From assembly GCA_035528995.1 (NCBI GenBank), contig DATKXO010000110.1, positions 19,366 to 83,365 on the forward strand: 64,000 bases of DNA. Direction: 5' to 3'. The position numbers were made by a program, and so were the translations under genes. The notes under the pieces are model-generated. The model was not told the DNA's origin, did not search any database, and was given only the letters and a program-made list of their open reading frames with translations. Below, one piece after another: positions 26,513-34,934 of this stretch. The first letter of the stretch is position 1, and each line of letters begins with the position of its first letter. Source of the DNA: DATKXO01 sp035528995 (lineage in GTDB: Bacteria > Planctomycetota > Phycisphaerae > UBA1845).

Positions 26513-27046
26513 GCCAGCATCCTCGTGTCTGGTACGGTGGGGCAGGCCCCATTCGCCGAGTCGTCGGCAGCCTCGCCGGCGTCCCTGCCCGCGCGGGCGG
26601 GTGGACCGGTCCGCGGCTACGTACGGCAAGAGGGGGGCGCCCTTCTACAACATGATCGACGTGTTGTTGCGAAGACCTTTGTTGCCTTCTCCAGCCCCGT
26701 GGCGGTCGTGTCGTCACGCCGGCGGGTCCAATAATGGGGCGACCACGCCCCAGCCGACACAATTCGACAGTGCGCCCGGTCCGCGTCCCTTTGCTCGCGA
26801 TCACGATCCGTCCGACCAGTCGTCTCGCCGGTGTGCGCCCAGGTTGACAGTCTGTGCGCGGCCGATAAACTGCGTCCGCCTTCGGTCGCTCACGTCGGGC
26901 TGTCTCGCGGGGACGAGAATGAAGTCCTCACTCCTTCTTGGCGGTGTGTTCATCGGCTCAACGCCTCGGCCTGCCCGGGCGGCGGCGGTCTCGAGTCGAA
27001 CGTGTCGCAGGAAACCCTGGCAGGGTCGCTCGCCCGTCGTGCCGCC
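26513..27046. other. Divergent intergenic region
   Basis: About 530 bases between the HD-GYP regulator and the glycosyltransferase. Frames are open here on the plus strand but the translation is Arg/Ser/Pro-rich without family resemblance, and no clear -35/-10 pair was found. Probably carries both promoters. Confidence 0.3.
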
Positions 27047-28363
27047 ATGAGAGTACTGATGCTGGGCTGGGAGTTCCCTCCGTACATCTCCGGCGGGTTG
27101 GGCACCGCCTGCTACGGGCTCACCCGGGCAATGAGCCGGCTGGGAATGGAGATTCTCTTTGTGCTGCCCCGCGCCGTCCCCGCGGAGCAGACCTCTCACG
27201 TCCGCTTGTTGTCTTCGGTCCAGCGGACTTCCGCCCCGGCGCCGGCCGGCCCGTCGGTCGGCCGGGCGGAGATGGAGGACCTGCCTACCGTCCGGTTCTA
27301 CACGGTGGCCGCGGCCCTGCGGCCCTACGACAGGCCGGGCTCGACCGCGGAATCGGCGCGGTCACCCGGGGCCCGGGCCGACGAAACCGGGCCGGCCAGC
27401 CGCCTGGCCCTGGAGAAGGGGGCGCCGGAACCGGGGCACTACGCCGGCGATCTGTTCGGCGAGGTCGAGCGCTACGCCCGCCTGGCCTGCCAGGTCGCCG
27501 CGGGTGAGACGTTCGACGTGATCCATGCCCACGATTGGATGACCTACCCGGCGGGAGCGGCCGTCGCCAGGCAGTCGGGCAAGCCGTTGGTCGTGCACGT
27601 TCACTCGACCGAGTTCGACCGCAGTGGTTTGCAGGTCAACCAGCGGGTCTACGACGTCGAGCGCCGAGGCATGCAGGCTGCCGACGCGATCGTGACGGTC
27701 AGCCGGCTGACGCGCAACATCGTGACCCGTCGTTACGGCGTGTCGCCCGACAAAGTCCAGGTGGTTTATAACGGCATCGAGTTCCAGCATCGCCCGTCAC
27801 CCCTGCGGCTTTCGCCGGCCCAGAAGCGGCACAAGATCGTGCTGTTCCTGGGGCGGGTGACCATGCAGAAGGGGCCCGAATTCTTCATCGCCGCCGCTCG
27901 GCGGGTCGCGGAGGTCATGGACGACGCCCGCTTCATCGTGGCCGGCTCCGGCGACAGACTGCGCGGCATCATGGACATGACCGAGCGCCTGGGTCTGGCC
28001 GACCGCGTGCTGTTCACCGGCTTCCTGCGCGGACCGGCCGTGCAACGCGTCTATCGGATGGCCGATGTGTACGTCATGCCCAGCGTCTCGGAGCCCTTCG
28101 GCATCACACCGCTGGAGGCCATCAGCCACGGCGTGCCCGCGATCATCTCCAAGCAGTCCGGGGTCGCGGAGATCCTCGACTGCGTGCTCAAGGTGGACTT
28201 CTGGGACACCGAGGAGTTGGCCCGCATGATCATCGCCGTCCTGCAGCACCCGGAGCTGCACGCCCGGTTGCGGGACAGCGGCCGACGGGACCTGCAAAAG
28301 CTCTCCTGGGAGCCGGCGGCCCGGCGGTGCCTGGAGGTTTACCGGAAGGTCATCCGCCGGTGA
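27047..28363 (+). CDS. GT4-family glycosyltransferase (glycogen synthase-like)
   Basis: 438 residues starting MRVLMLGWEFPPYISGGLGT, the signature opening of GT4 enzymes that use nucleotide sugars; the upstream open frame is rejected on this basis. The N-terminal Rossmann half includes FDVIHAHDWMTYPAG (about 165). The C-terminal half has the donor-site blocks VLFLGRVTMQKGPEFFIAAA, GSGDRLRGIMDM and the conserved E-x7-E in EPFGITPLEAISHGVPAIIS (about 350). An insertion at about 70-130 rich in Pro/Ala is less conserved. It probably transfers glucose or another hexose in cytoplasmic glycan or envelope polysaccharide synthesis; the exact substrate is not readable. Its last 14 bases overlap the end of the convergent amidohydrolase gene. 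Confidence 0.87.
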   Translation: MRVLMLGWEFPPYISGGLGTACYGLTRAMSRLGMEILFVLPRAVPAEQTSHVRLLSSVQRTSAPAPAGPSVGRAEMEDLPTVRFYTVAAALRPYDRPGSTAESARSPGARADETGPASRLALEKGAPEPGHYAGDLFGEVERYARLACQVAAGETFDVIHAHDWMTYPAGAAVARQSGKPLVVHVHSTEFDRSGLQVNQRVYDVERRGMQAADAIVTVSRLTRNIVTRRYGVSPDKVQVVYNGIEFQHRPSPLRLSPAQKRHKIVLFLGRVTMQKGPEFFIAAARRVAEVMDDARFIVAGSGDRLRGIMDMTERLGLADRVLFTGFLRGPAVQRVYRMADVYVMPSVSEPFGITPLEAISHGVPAIISKQSGVAEILDCVLKVDFWDTEELARMIIAVLQHPELHARLRDSGRRDLQKLSWEPAARRCLEVYRKVIRR

Positions 28364-29489
28364 CGGCCAGGGGCTGCGATGGGTCCATCGGCACGAATCG
28401 CCCGCAGCGCTTCAGCAGACGCTCCCAGTTCTCGTGGTAGATCTTTCGCAGCACGTCCTGCGGCAGGGCCAGTCCCTTGAAGTGGTGGACCTTGCCGTCG
28501 CGGTCGGTGAAGTCGTATCGGTCCAGCTCGAGGCTGGCCCGATAGGACAGCCAGAAATCGGTCAGGGCTTCGGCCGATTTGCCGGCGAACTCGGTGATGA
28601 CCACGTCCGTGCCGAACAGGACGCGGTCCTGGTACTTGATGATGAAGTCACGGAAGGCGTCGGGGTTCTTGTCGTAGCGACCCAGCCCGTCCAGCGAGTA
28701 CCACCAGCCGAACGATTGGTCGGTCAACAGGTTGGGGTACTCGGTCAGCAGCTCGTCCAGCTTGGACAGCAGCCCGCTCCACAGGCCGAAGTGCGGCACG
28801 ATGATCGGCAGGTCGGGGTAACGCTCGAACACCCGCCGGGCCTCATCGGGGAACTTGCGCATGTTGACGTGCAGGCAGACGGGTATGCGGTGAACCTCAC
28901 AGTACTCGTACAGGGGCAGCAGCTTGGGGTCGTCCAGCGGGCAGACGTGGAACGGTCGCCCGTCGCCCGTCACTGCCCCGTGCCCCGCGTACAGCTTGAC
29001 GCCCGTCGCCCCCTGGGCCACGTAGTCTTCCAGCTTGCGGGTGATGCCCTCTTCATCAGGATCGAAGGTGACGAAGGCGTAGTATCTCCCGGGGTTCTCC
29101 CGGGCCAGCCGGCAGAGGTACTCGTTGTTCTCGTGGTGCTCTTCGAAGCCCGTGCCCTTCTGCAGCGTGAAGGTCCAGCGCGGACTGGCCACCAGTGCCG
29201 TGGCCGCGACGCCCGCGCGTCGGTCGGCCTCCGCCATCTTTGCCAGCGGGTTCGCACCGCCCCGCAGGTGTTCGTGCGTGTTGACGATCCGGGGGTCGGG
29301 CATCAGCCGCGACAGCACACCAGCCTGGGCGTCGGGGAGGGTCTGATGGATCGCCTGTCGTTCGTCCGTCCGGTTGCCCTGGTCTTCGGGTCGGCGGTCG
29401 TGCTGCCGACAGCCGATCAGGCCGATGGCAGCCAGCAGCAGGAAGACTCCTCGAAGGGTCCGGTGGGACGGCGTACTCGGCATGTTCAT
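28350..29489 (-). CDS. Exported amidohydrolase-2 family lipoprotein
   Basis: 379 residues from ATG 29489, which has GGAGGTG 5 bases upstream. The N-terminus MNMPSTPSHRTLRGVFLLLA then AIGLIGC is a lipobox signal, placing this metal-dependent hydrolase outside the cytoplasm. Metal-site blocks of the amidohydrolase-2 superfamily are present: VNTHEHLRGG (HxH type), KLYAGHGA, CLHVNMRKFP, IIVPHFGLW and VLFGTDVVI. Relatives decarboxylate or hydrolyse aromatic or cyclic substrates, but the family is too broad to name the substrate. The 3' end overlaps the glycosyltransferase gene by 14 bases in convergent orientation, so the two transcripts could interfere at their ends. The leader (29490-29900) shows no gene. 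Confidence 0.82.
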   Translation of the reverse strand: MNMPSTPSHRTLRGVFLLLAAIGLIGCRQHDRRPEDQGNRTDERQAIHQTLPDAQAGVLSRLMPDPRIVNTHEHLRGGANPLAKMAEADRRAGVAATALVASPRWTFTLQKGTGFEEHHENNEYLCRLARENPGRYYAFVTFDPDEEGITRKLEDYVAQGATGVKLYAGHGAVTGDGRPFHVCPLDDPKLLPLYEYCEVHRIPVCLHVNMRKFPDEARRVFERYPDLPIIVPHFGLWSGLLSKLDELLTEYPNLLTDQSFGWWYSLDGLGRYDKNPDAFRDFIIKYQDRVLFGTDVVITEFAGKSAEALTDFWLSYRASLELDRYDFTDRDGKVHHFKGLALPQDVLRKIYHENWERLLKRCGRFVPMDPSQPLAVTGG

Positions 29490-30159
29490 CGCACCTCCAA
29501 CTGATCGGGAGCGGACATCATAGGGGCCGTGATGTCCGTTGAACATCCAGAGAGGGGCATCGGTCGGGCGGTCCGAGGCTCGCTCGGTGGTCGCCGGCAT
29601 GCGGGTCGCCGCGTTCGTGGCCGGGCGGCGAGACACGGGGCGCCGGCCACAAAATCGGGTGGGGCATCGAGCACCAGGGGACCTCCCTACCCGGATTGAC
29701 ACCGGGTGACAGTCCCCGCGTTGTGGGACTGCCCTGGGTCGGACTCGAACCCGGCGCCGTGCCGCGGCTGGCGCACAAGTCGAGCCCGCCGCATGACCCT
29801 CGAATGCAACAGATCGCTCACGGTTCGAATGGCCGTTCTGACTGCTCCACCGGTGTTCCTGCGGCAAAGGGGGCCGGCATCGTCCTATAACTTATTGTCT
29901 AGAAGAAACTTATGTTTCCTCCCCTCGCTGAGAGCCCCCCATGTGCCGTCGGTCATGCTGGCGGCGAGCGCTACCGGATTGCCTGGACGCCCCGTTGTGG
30001 GCGCGGCGCTCGACTGGGGAACAGGGGCAAAATGTTCAAGCCTTCGCCGGTCGGCCGCCGATAGCGCTCTGATAATCGGGGGTGTGTCAGCGCGAACAGC
30101 GCGCGGCTCAAGGTGCCGCTAAACCGTGTGGCGGATTGGGTTTTTTGGGAATTTCGGTG
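29490..30159. other. Long intergenic region
   Basis: About 670 bases with no gene supported. It contains GGGTGACAGTCCCC (29704-29717), related to the GGTGACTGTCCC repeats, a T-loop-like sequence TTCGAGTCC on the minus strand (rejected as a tRNA), and the 29884-29899 motif. It precedes the promoter at 30160. Confidence 0.4.
29884..29899. repeat. CCTATAACTTATTGTC motif, copy 2
   Basis: Second copy of the 22093-22108 motif, followed by the inverted repeat GAAAC-TTAT-GTTTC (29905-29918). Confidence 0.4.
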
Positions 30160-30187
30160 TTGACTTGAAGACGCCAGGTTCTACAAT
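30160..30187 (+). promoter_or_regulatory. Strong sigma-70-type promoter of the 933-residue lipoprotein gene
   Basis: TTGACT, 16-base spacer, TACAAT: five of six matches in both boxes and the best promoter in the window. It predicts transcription from about 30194, leaving a leader of about 374 bases. Confidence 0.7.
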
Positions 30188-30193
30188 TCGCCC

Positions 30194-30567
30194 GCGTTAG
30201 ATAGGCCCGTGCTCGACGGGGCCTTGGCTCGTCGAGCGTGGCGGTGAACGTACAGGGAGGCAGGTCGACTGAGTTGGGCGCGTGATCGGTTCGACTGAGG
30301 CCGCCAAATCGAAAGTAGAGCGTATAGTACCGGACTCGTAGACAACGGGGCGCACGCCAGGTGAACCGCGCGGCTTGACGCGTGGGACGGGTTGATGCGT
30401 GCCGACGGTACGTTCAGGCATGTACAGGGGGGTTTTGCCGGAGAATGACGACCGTCCATACCAGGGACGGCGAGATGGATATTTGCGGGTGACAAGCGGT
30501 CGATTGGGTTTTGAATGCAGCGTGACGCGGATCACGCCAAGACATTAAACACTGGAGGTTACGGATA
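30194..30567 (+). promoter_or_regulatory. Long, structured 5' leader
   Basis: Between the promoter and the ATG at 30568. It starts with a perfect 8-bp hairpin GCTCGACG/CGTCGAGC with an 11-base loop (30211-30237), followed by direct repeats GGTCGACTGAG (30263-30273) and GGTTCGACTGAG (30288-30299). It ends with GGAGG about 12 bases before the start codon. It does not match a riboswitch class I can recognise. No small ORF with a ribosome binding site was found in it. Confidence 0.4.
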
Positions 30568-33369
30568 ATGCAAGGGTTACTGGAACGAATGGAAGCGGGA
30601 ACGCCTCGTATCTGGCTGCGCAGGCTCCTGCAGGTCGGTTTGGTTGCGAGTGTGGCGGCGTTCTTCGCCCTCGTGCCCGGCTGCCCGTCCGCCGGCGGCG
30701 GTGGCGGCGGGGCCGAGTGCGCGGCGGCGGGTGAGGAGTGTGCTGTCGATGGCGACTGCTGCGAAGGCTTGGTTTGCGGCGCGGACGACCTCTGTGCCGT
30801 CGAGGAAGCCCCCGAGTGCGTGACGGACGACGATTGCGACGCGGGCTTCGAATGCGTGGCCGGCGAGTGCGTCGAGATCGTCGTGGATCTCTGCGAGGGG
30901 GTGGTGTGCGACGAGGGCTTCGAATGCGTGGACGGCGAGTGCGTCGAGATCGTCGTCGATCTGTGCGCCGGCGTGGAGTGCGACGAGGGCTCCGAGTGCG
31001 ATCCTGAAACGGGCGAGTGCGTGGAGATCGTCGTCGATCTGTGCGAGGGCGTGGAGTGCGACGAGGGCTCCGAGTGCGATCCTGAAACCGGCGAGTGCGT
31101 GGAGATCCCCGCCGATCTGTGCGAGGGCGTGGTCTGCGACGAGGGCTCCGAGTGCGATCCTGTAACGGGCGAGTGCGTGGAGATCGTCGTCGATCTGTGC
31201 GAGGGCGTGGTGTGCGACGAGGGCTTCGAGTGCGATCCTGAAACGGGCGGGTGCGTGGAGATCGTCGTCGAGCTGTGCGTCGACGATGCGGACTGCGACA
31301 ACCTTCTGTGGTGCGACGGTGAAGAAACGTGCGGCGAGGACGGCCTCTGCGTGCCGGGTGACCCGCCCTGCGATCCGGACACCGAGATCTGCGACGAGGA
31401 CACCCAGGACTGCACGGCGATTGGCGTGGGTCAGACGTACAACTTCACCACCCTGATAGACGACCTGACCGGGACCGGTCTTGACGATACTTTCAGGGGC
31501 GTAACTGCCGCTGGGGCCACGGCGACGCTGACGGCAGGCGACGCGGCCAACGGCGGCGCGGGCATGGACACCCTGAAAGTATTCCTCACCGATGCGGATC
31601 TCGGGGTCGGGATTTCCATCGACAACGTCGAATGGGTCTTCGTCCAGAACACGACGGGCACGGCTCGATCGGTCAGTGTGCTGGGTTGGACGGGTGTCGA
31701 CGAGCTCTGGTCGGATAGCAGCCTGGGGGCAATTACCTTTACCGGGATGGCCGAACTCGCGGCCGTCGGCCTCCTCGACACGGACCAGAATGTCACCGCC
31801 ACGTTCAACAGCACGGCCCTAACCGGCACCGGCGCGACCGCCGACACCGTAACCGTGATGTTGGACGGTGCCCAGAATGGCGCTGACATTGTGATCGGCT
31901 CCACCAATGCGACGGACGGCGTCGAGACGATCGTCCTCGACTCGGGCGGGACCGTCGCCAACCGGATTGATGGCCTTGATGACAGTGGCGCAAACGATTT
32001 CACCACCCTGACCATCACCGGCGATCAGGACCTGAGGATTGACGGGCCGATTGGCACGAGCGTGAAAACGGTCAACGCCGAGGCCTTGGCCGGCGCTGCC
32101 GACGTGAGTGTTGCCGGTCTGACCGCGTTCGCCTTCACTGGTACCGATCTGGATGACACCATTCGGGCGACCAACATCGGTGCCACGGACACGATCAACG
32201 GCGGGGACGGGACCGACAGCCTTATCGTCTCGGGCACGTTTGGCACCACTACCATTACCGGCGTGGAGAATCTCACGCTGCAACCCACCCTGGCGACCCC
32301 GGCGTTTAACCTCACCAACGCCCAGGCCATCACGAACGTGACGATCGAGCCGACCGTTGCCCTGACGAGCCTCAGCGGTTCCGGATTGCCTCCGAACACG
32401 ACGATCACGGTTGACACCAACCTGGCGGTGGCACTCCCAGGCGCCGGTTCGGCTTTCACGCTGGCCACTCCCCTCGGGCCAGCAGATAGCCTTGCCTTCG
32501 TGTTCACGGGCAACACCGTTGCTACGATCACCGGGAGCGCATTGTTTACACTGGCGGGGTTTGAGTCCGCCAGCTTGACGTTCAATAACACCGGGGGGAC
32601 GACCTTCCCCGCCGGCGGGGCGTTGTTCACCGATGCCGGGAACACCCTCAAGGAGCTTACGCTGGCAGGCTCCGGAGCGGTCAACGTTTCGGCGCTCGCT
32701 CTGTTGAACAGTAGCACGGTGTTTGACAACGTGGATGCGACCGGTGTAACGGGGGCGTTCACAACTGCCGCCGCGAACTTCCCTGGTACCATAATGAGCA
32801 TCGATTGTGGTGGCGGTAACGACGTGATCATCACCGGCGCCGGCCCCACTACCGTGAACGGCAATGGGGGCAACGACACCATCACGGGTGGAGCAGGTGC
32901 CGATACCATCGGCGGTGGCGCCGGCAACGACACCATCATTGGTGGAAATGGCATTGACACCCTCACTGGCGGAACCGGGGTGGACACGTTCGCCTTCAAC
33001 GGGATCATCCTGGCTGCCAATGCGAACAACATCCAGGACTTCGTGGGTGGTGCCGGTGGCGACGTGATGACGTTTGCCAATGCATCGATTACTGAGTGTG
33101 CCGCGGCGGCTACTGTTGCGTTCGTCGCCGGCGGTGTTGCCAACGCTAACCTGACGGTTGCCGTTGACAACGTGATCATCCGTGACACGGCCGCCAACAT
33201 CTTGCTGACCACGCCCGCAGCCGGGGCTCAGAACGTGATTGGTATTGCCACCGATACGGGCGATATCTATTACGGCGCTGGCGGCACCTTTGCTGGTGCC
33301 CCGGTCATCGGGAACATCACGGCTTTAGAGGTTGCGAGTTTGGTCGCTGCGAACATCGTGATCCAGTAG
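30568..33369 (+). CDS. Large lipoprotein: Cys-rich tandem repeats, beta-strand domain and RTX Ca-binding nonapeptides
   Basis: 933 residues. The N-terminus has a long n-region and hydrophobic core ending in LVPGC (lipobox Cys39), then a Gly linker. Residues about 50-100 are cysteine-rich. Residues about 100-236 are five tandem units of 24-26 residues, CxGVxCDEGxECDPETGECV, resembling EGF/follistatin-like cysteine modules. The middle (about 285-745) is Thr/Ala/Gly/Asp-rich beta-strand repeats like those of RTX-containing S-layer proteins (GTGLDDTFRGVTAAG, NGGDGTDSLIVSG). Residues about 745-810 are classic GGxGxDxhx nonapeptides (GGNDTITGGAGADTIGGGAG). Expected at the outer surface with Ca2+ folding. 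The promoter, long leader and a terminator (33414-33443) make it a highly expressed single-gene unit. Probably an S-layer or adhesin-like protein. Confidence 0.82.
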   Translation: MQGLLERMEAGTPRIWLRRLLQVGLVASVAAFFALVPGCPSAGGGGGGAECAAAGEECAVDGDCCEGLVCGADDLCAVEEAPECVTDDDCDAGFECVAGECVEIVVDLCEGVVCDEGFECVDGECVEIVVDLCAGVECDEGSECDPETGECVEIVVDLCEGVECDEGSECDPETGECVEIPADLCEGVVCDEGSECDPVTGECVEIVVDLCEGVVCDEGFECDPETGGCVEIVVELCVDDADCDNLLWCDGEETCGEDGLCVPGDPPCDPDTEICDEDTQDCTAIGVGQTYNFTTLIDDLTGTGLDDTFRGVTAAGATATLTAGDAANGGAGMDTLKVFLTDADLGVGISIDNVEWVFVQNTTGTARSVSVLGWTGVDELWSDSSLGAITFTGMAELAAVGLLDTDQNVTATFNSTALTGTGATADTVTVMLDGAQNGADIVIGSTNATDGVETIVLDSGGTVANRIDGLDDSGANDFTTLTITGDQDLRIDGPIGTSVKTVNAEALAGAADVSVAGLTAFAFTGTDLDDTIRATNIGATDTINGGDGTDSLIVSGTFGTTTITGVENLTLQPTLATPAFNLTNAQAITNVTIEPTVALTSLSGSGLPPNTTITVDTNLAVALPGAGSAFTLATPLGPADSLAFVFTGNTVATITGSALFTLAGFESASLTFNNTGGTTFPAGGALFTDAGNTLKELTLAGSGAVNVSALALLNSSTVFDNVDATGVTGAFTTAAANFPGTIMSIDCGGGNDVIITGAGPTTVNGNGGNDTITGGAGADTIGGGAGNDTIIGGNGIDTLTGGTGVDTFAFNGIILAANANNIQDFVGGAGGDVMTFANASITECAAAATVAFVAGGVANANLTVAVDNVIIRDTAANILLTTPAAGAQNVIGIATDTGDIYYGAGGTFAGAPVIGNITALEVASLVAANIVIQ
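30871..31275 (+). repeat. Tandem 78-base coding repeats
   Basis: Five consecutive units (first 72 bases, then 78 bases each) encoding the Cys-rich module. Units two and three are nearly identical in DNA, with differences such as GTCTGC for GAGTGC, so expansion or contraction by recombination is likely. The repeats begin at the codons for CVEIVVDLC. Confidence 0.85.
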
Positions 33370-33413
33370 CATAGGGTCGGCCCGGACGGCCGGCTGAATC
33401 CAACCTGAACCTT

Positions 33414-33450
33414 GGGGCCCGGTGGCCAAAACCATCGGGCCCCATTTGTG
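33414..33450 (+). terminator. Intrinsic terminator of the 933-residue lipoprotein gene
   Basis: Stem GGGGCCCGGTGG/CCATCGGGCCCC (12 bp with one G-U pair), loop CCAAAA, followed by ATTTGTG. It starts about 45 bases after the stop codon. Confidence 0.6.
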
Positions 33451-33834
33451 TGGGTGAAGGTTTTTGGGTCCGTGGTGTGCCGGGATGGCTATCTCGACAC
33501 CACCGTTGTGCGGGATTCCGATCGCCTGTGGCGTCGCGGGAAAGGATTCCCCTGGGTGAAGGTGCGAGACAGGCTCCACGCACCAGTGGGCAAGGGTTCT
33601 CGCACCAGCGGTTGAAATCGGCTGGGATGGGTCGGCCCTGGATGGTCCGCTTGATGAGGTCGAAGCTCGGCAGGGCAGCGAATGGCAATCCCACCGCTGG
33701 TGGCTAGGTCGAGATCCGCAGACTTGCACCAGCAGGGGAACTTACGCGCCGGCAAGGGCATCCACGCGCCAGGACGGGCGAGGGGCGACGAAGACGTTCG
33801 CCCCTGGTCTACGAAGCGATGTGAGTAGACGACA
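33451..33834. other. Intergenic region with a hairpin
   Basis: No gene supported; a minus-strand frame here gives a peptide (LPSFDLIKRTIQGRPIPADF) that looks protein-like but has no start context or family resemblance. At 33781-33805 a perfect 8-bp hairpin AGGGGCGA/TCGCCCCT lies 30 bases after the stop of the minus-strand HDOD gene and may terminate it. Confidence 0.35.
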
Positions 33835-34761
33835 CTACGTCGAGGCTGGCTCGGCCAGGGCTTGTTGGATGGCCTTGGCGATCATGGCGTAGACGGAGCT
33901 GGGGATCAGGTCGATCTTCAGAATCAGGGCCAGCTCTTCCACGTCGCCCTCGATCTCGCCGAGAATCCTGGCCAACACCTCCAGCTCGATGCCGGCGATC
34001 TGCGTGGCCTCGGTGCAGACGTCGGCCACCTGCTCGATGTCGGGAATCTCGCAGAGCAGCTTGGCGACCCGGTCGGCGGCGTTGATCAGCCGGGCGTACA
34101 CGTCGGCCGGCTCCTTGCCGCCCAGGGTCGCGACCTGATGACAGTTGACCGCGGTACAGATGTGCTCGGGCAGTCCCCAGTGACCCAGCACCATTGCGGA
34201 GACTTCGGCGTGCGTGGCCTCGACTGCTTCGAGTTCCTCCTGGTCGGTGAACGGCCTGCCGTGCGGTATGTAGCGTGAGGCGATCGGTCCGTACTGGTCC
34301 GGGAATGCCTGGGTCAGCACGGGAATGCCGACGTCGGCCAGAAGGGCACAGACGAAGACCTCGTCGCGAACCCGTGGGATGACCACGTCGGCGAACCGGG
34401 CGCTGAGCACGGCCGTGGCCAGCGACCGTCGCCAGAAGTAGCCGCCGTCCAGGCCGGGGATCGACCGGCCGCCCATGGCCTCGATCAGGTACCGCCCCAG
34501 CACCAGCGAGCGGGTGCGCTTGGGCCCCAGCAACGTCAGGCTCTGGTGCAGCGAGGTGATCTTTCGGGCCACGCTGAACAACGCCGAGTTGACCAGCCGC
34601 AGGATCTCGCTGACCGTTCCGGGGTCCGCGGAGAGGAGCTTGGCCAGTTCGGCGTACTCGAAATCGGGATCCTGGATCACCTCGAGGAAACGCGTGACCA
34701 CTTGAGGGACGGACGGCACGGCGGCCGACCGCTTCACGGCGTCGAGCACTTTGGCGTTCAT
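33835..34761 (-). CDS. HDOD-domain protein
   Basis: 308 residues from ATG 34761 (GGGAGA upstream; starts MNAKVLDAVKRSAAVPSVPQ). It contains an HDOD domain, about 15-210: LPSVPQ-like opening, ELAKLLSADPGTVSEILRLV NSALF in order, ITSLHQSLTLLGPKRTRSL, and WRRSLATAVLSARFAD in the helix that carries the HD-like pocket. The canonical metal HD pair is not obvious, as usual in HDOD proteins. Such proteins are cytoplasmic signalling modules linked to c-di-GMP, motility or stress; no kinase or GGDEF partner is adjacent. The C-terminal 90 residues are helical (ELEVLARILGEIEGDVEELA) and may mediate dimerisation. Confidence 0.82.
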   Translation of the reverse strand: MNAKVLDAVKRSAAVPSVPQVVTRFLEVIQDPDFEYAELAKLLSADPGTVSEILRLVNSALFSVARKITSLHQSLTLLGPKRTRSLVLGRYLIEAMGGRSIPGLDGGYFWRRSLATAVLSARFADVVIPRVRDEVFVCALLADVGIPVLTQAFPDQYGPIASRYIPHGRPFTDQEELEAVEATHAEVSAMVLGHWGLPEHICTAVNCHQVATLGGKEPADVYARLINAADRVAKLLCEIPDIEQVADVCTEATQIAGIELEVLARILGEIEGDVEELALILKIDLIPSSVYAMIAKAIQQALAEPAST

Positions 34762-34934
34762 GGACGTCTCCCGTGACGAACACAATCCCCCGACCTGCGT
34801 TCCCCGCTTGGTGTCATCGGTGGATCGAGCCTCGCAGTGAAGCCCTTTCAGCCCACTTTGGTCCGCTAATCGTCGGCGCCGGGCTCCGGGCGGTACCGCC
34901 GCGCCGGCAGCGGGCCGGGCCCGGCCGTGCCGGC

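Noticed and set aside
29701..29880. tRNA-like T-loop sequence (TTCGAGTCC on the minus strand; also TTCGAAT on the plus strand at about 29823)
   Set aside because: The T-stem does not pair beyond two bases and no matching acceptor or anticodon stem can be placed; probably chance.
30414..31415. Long Ser/Thr/His-rich frame opposite the Cys-repeat gene
   Set aside because: Arises from the repetitive antisense of the Asp/Glu/Cys codons; no ribosome binding site or family resemblance.
33451..33780. Minus-strand frame with protein-like peptide LPSFDLIKRTIQGRPIPADF
   Set aside because: No start context, no ribosome binding site and no recognisable family; kept as intergenic.
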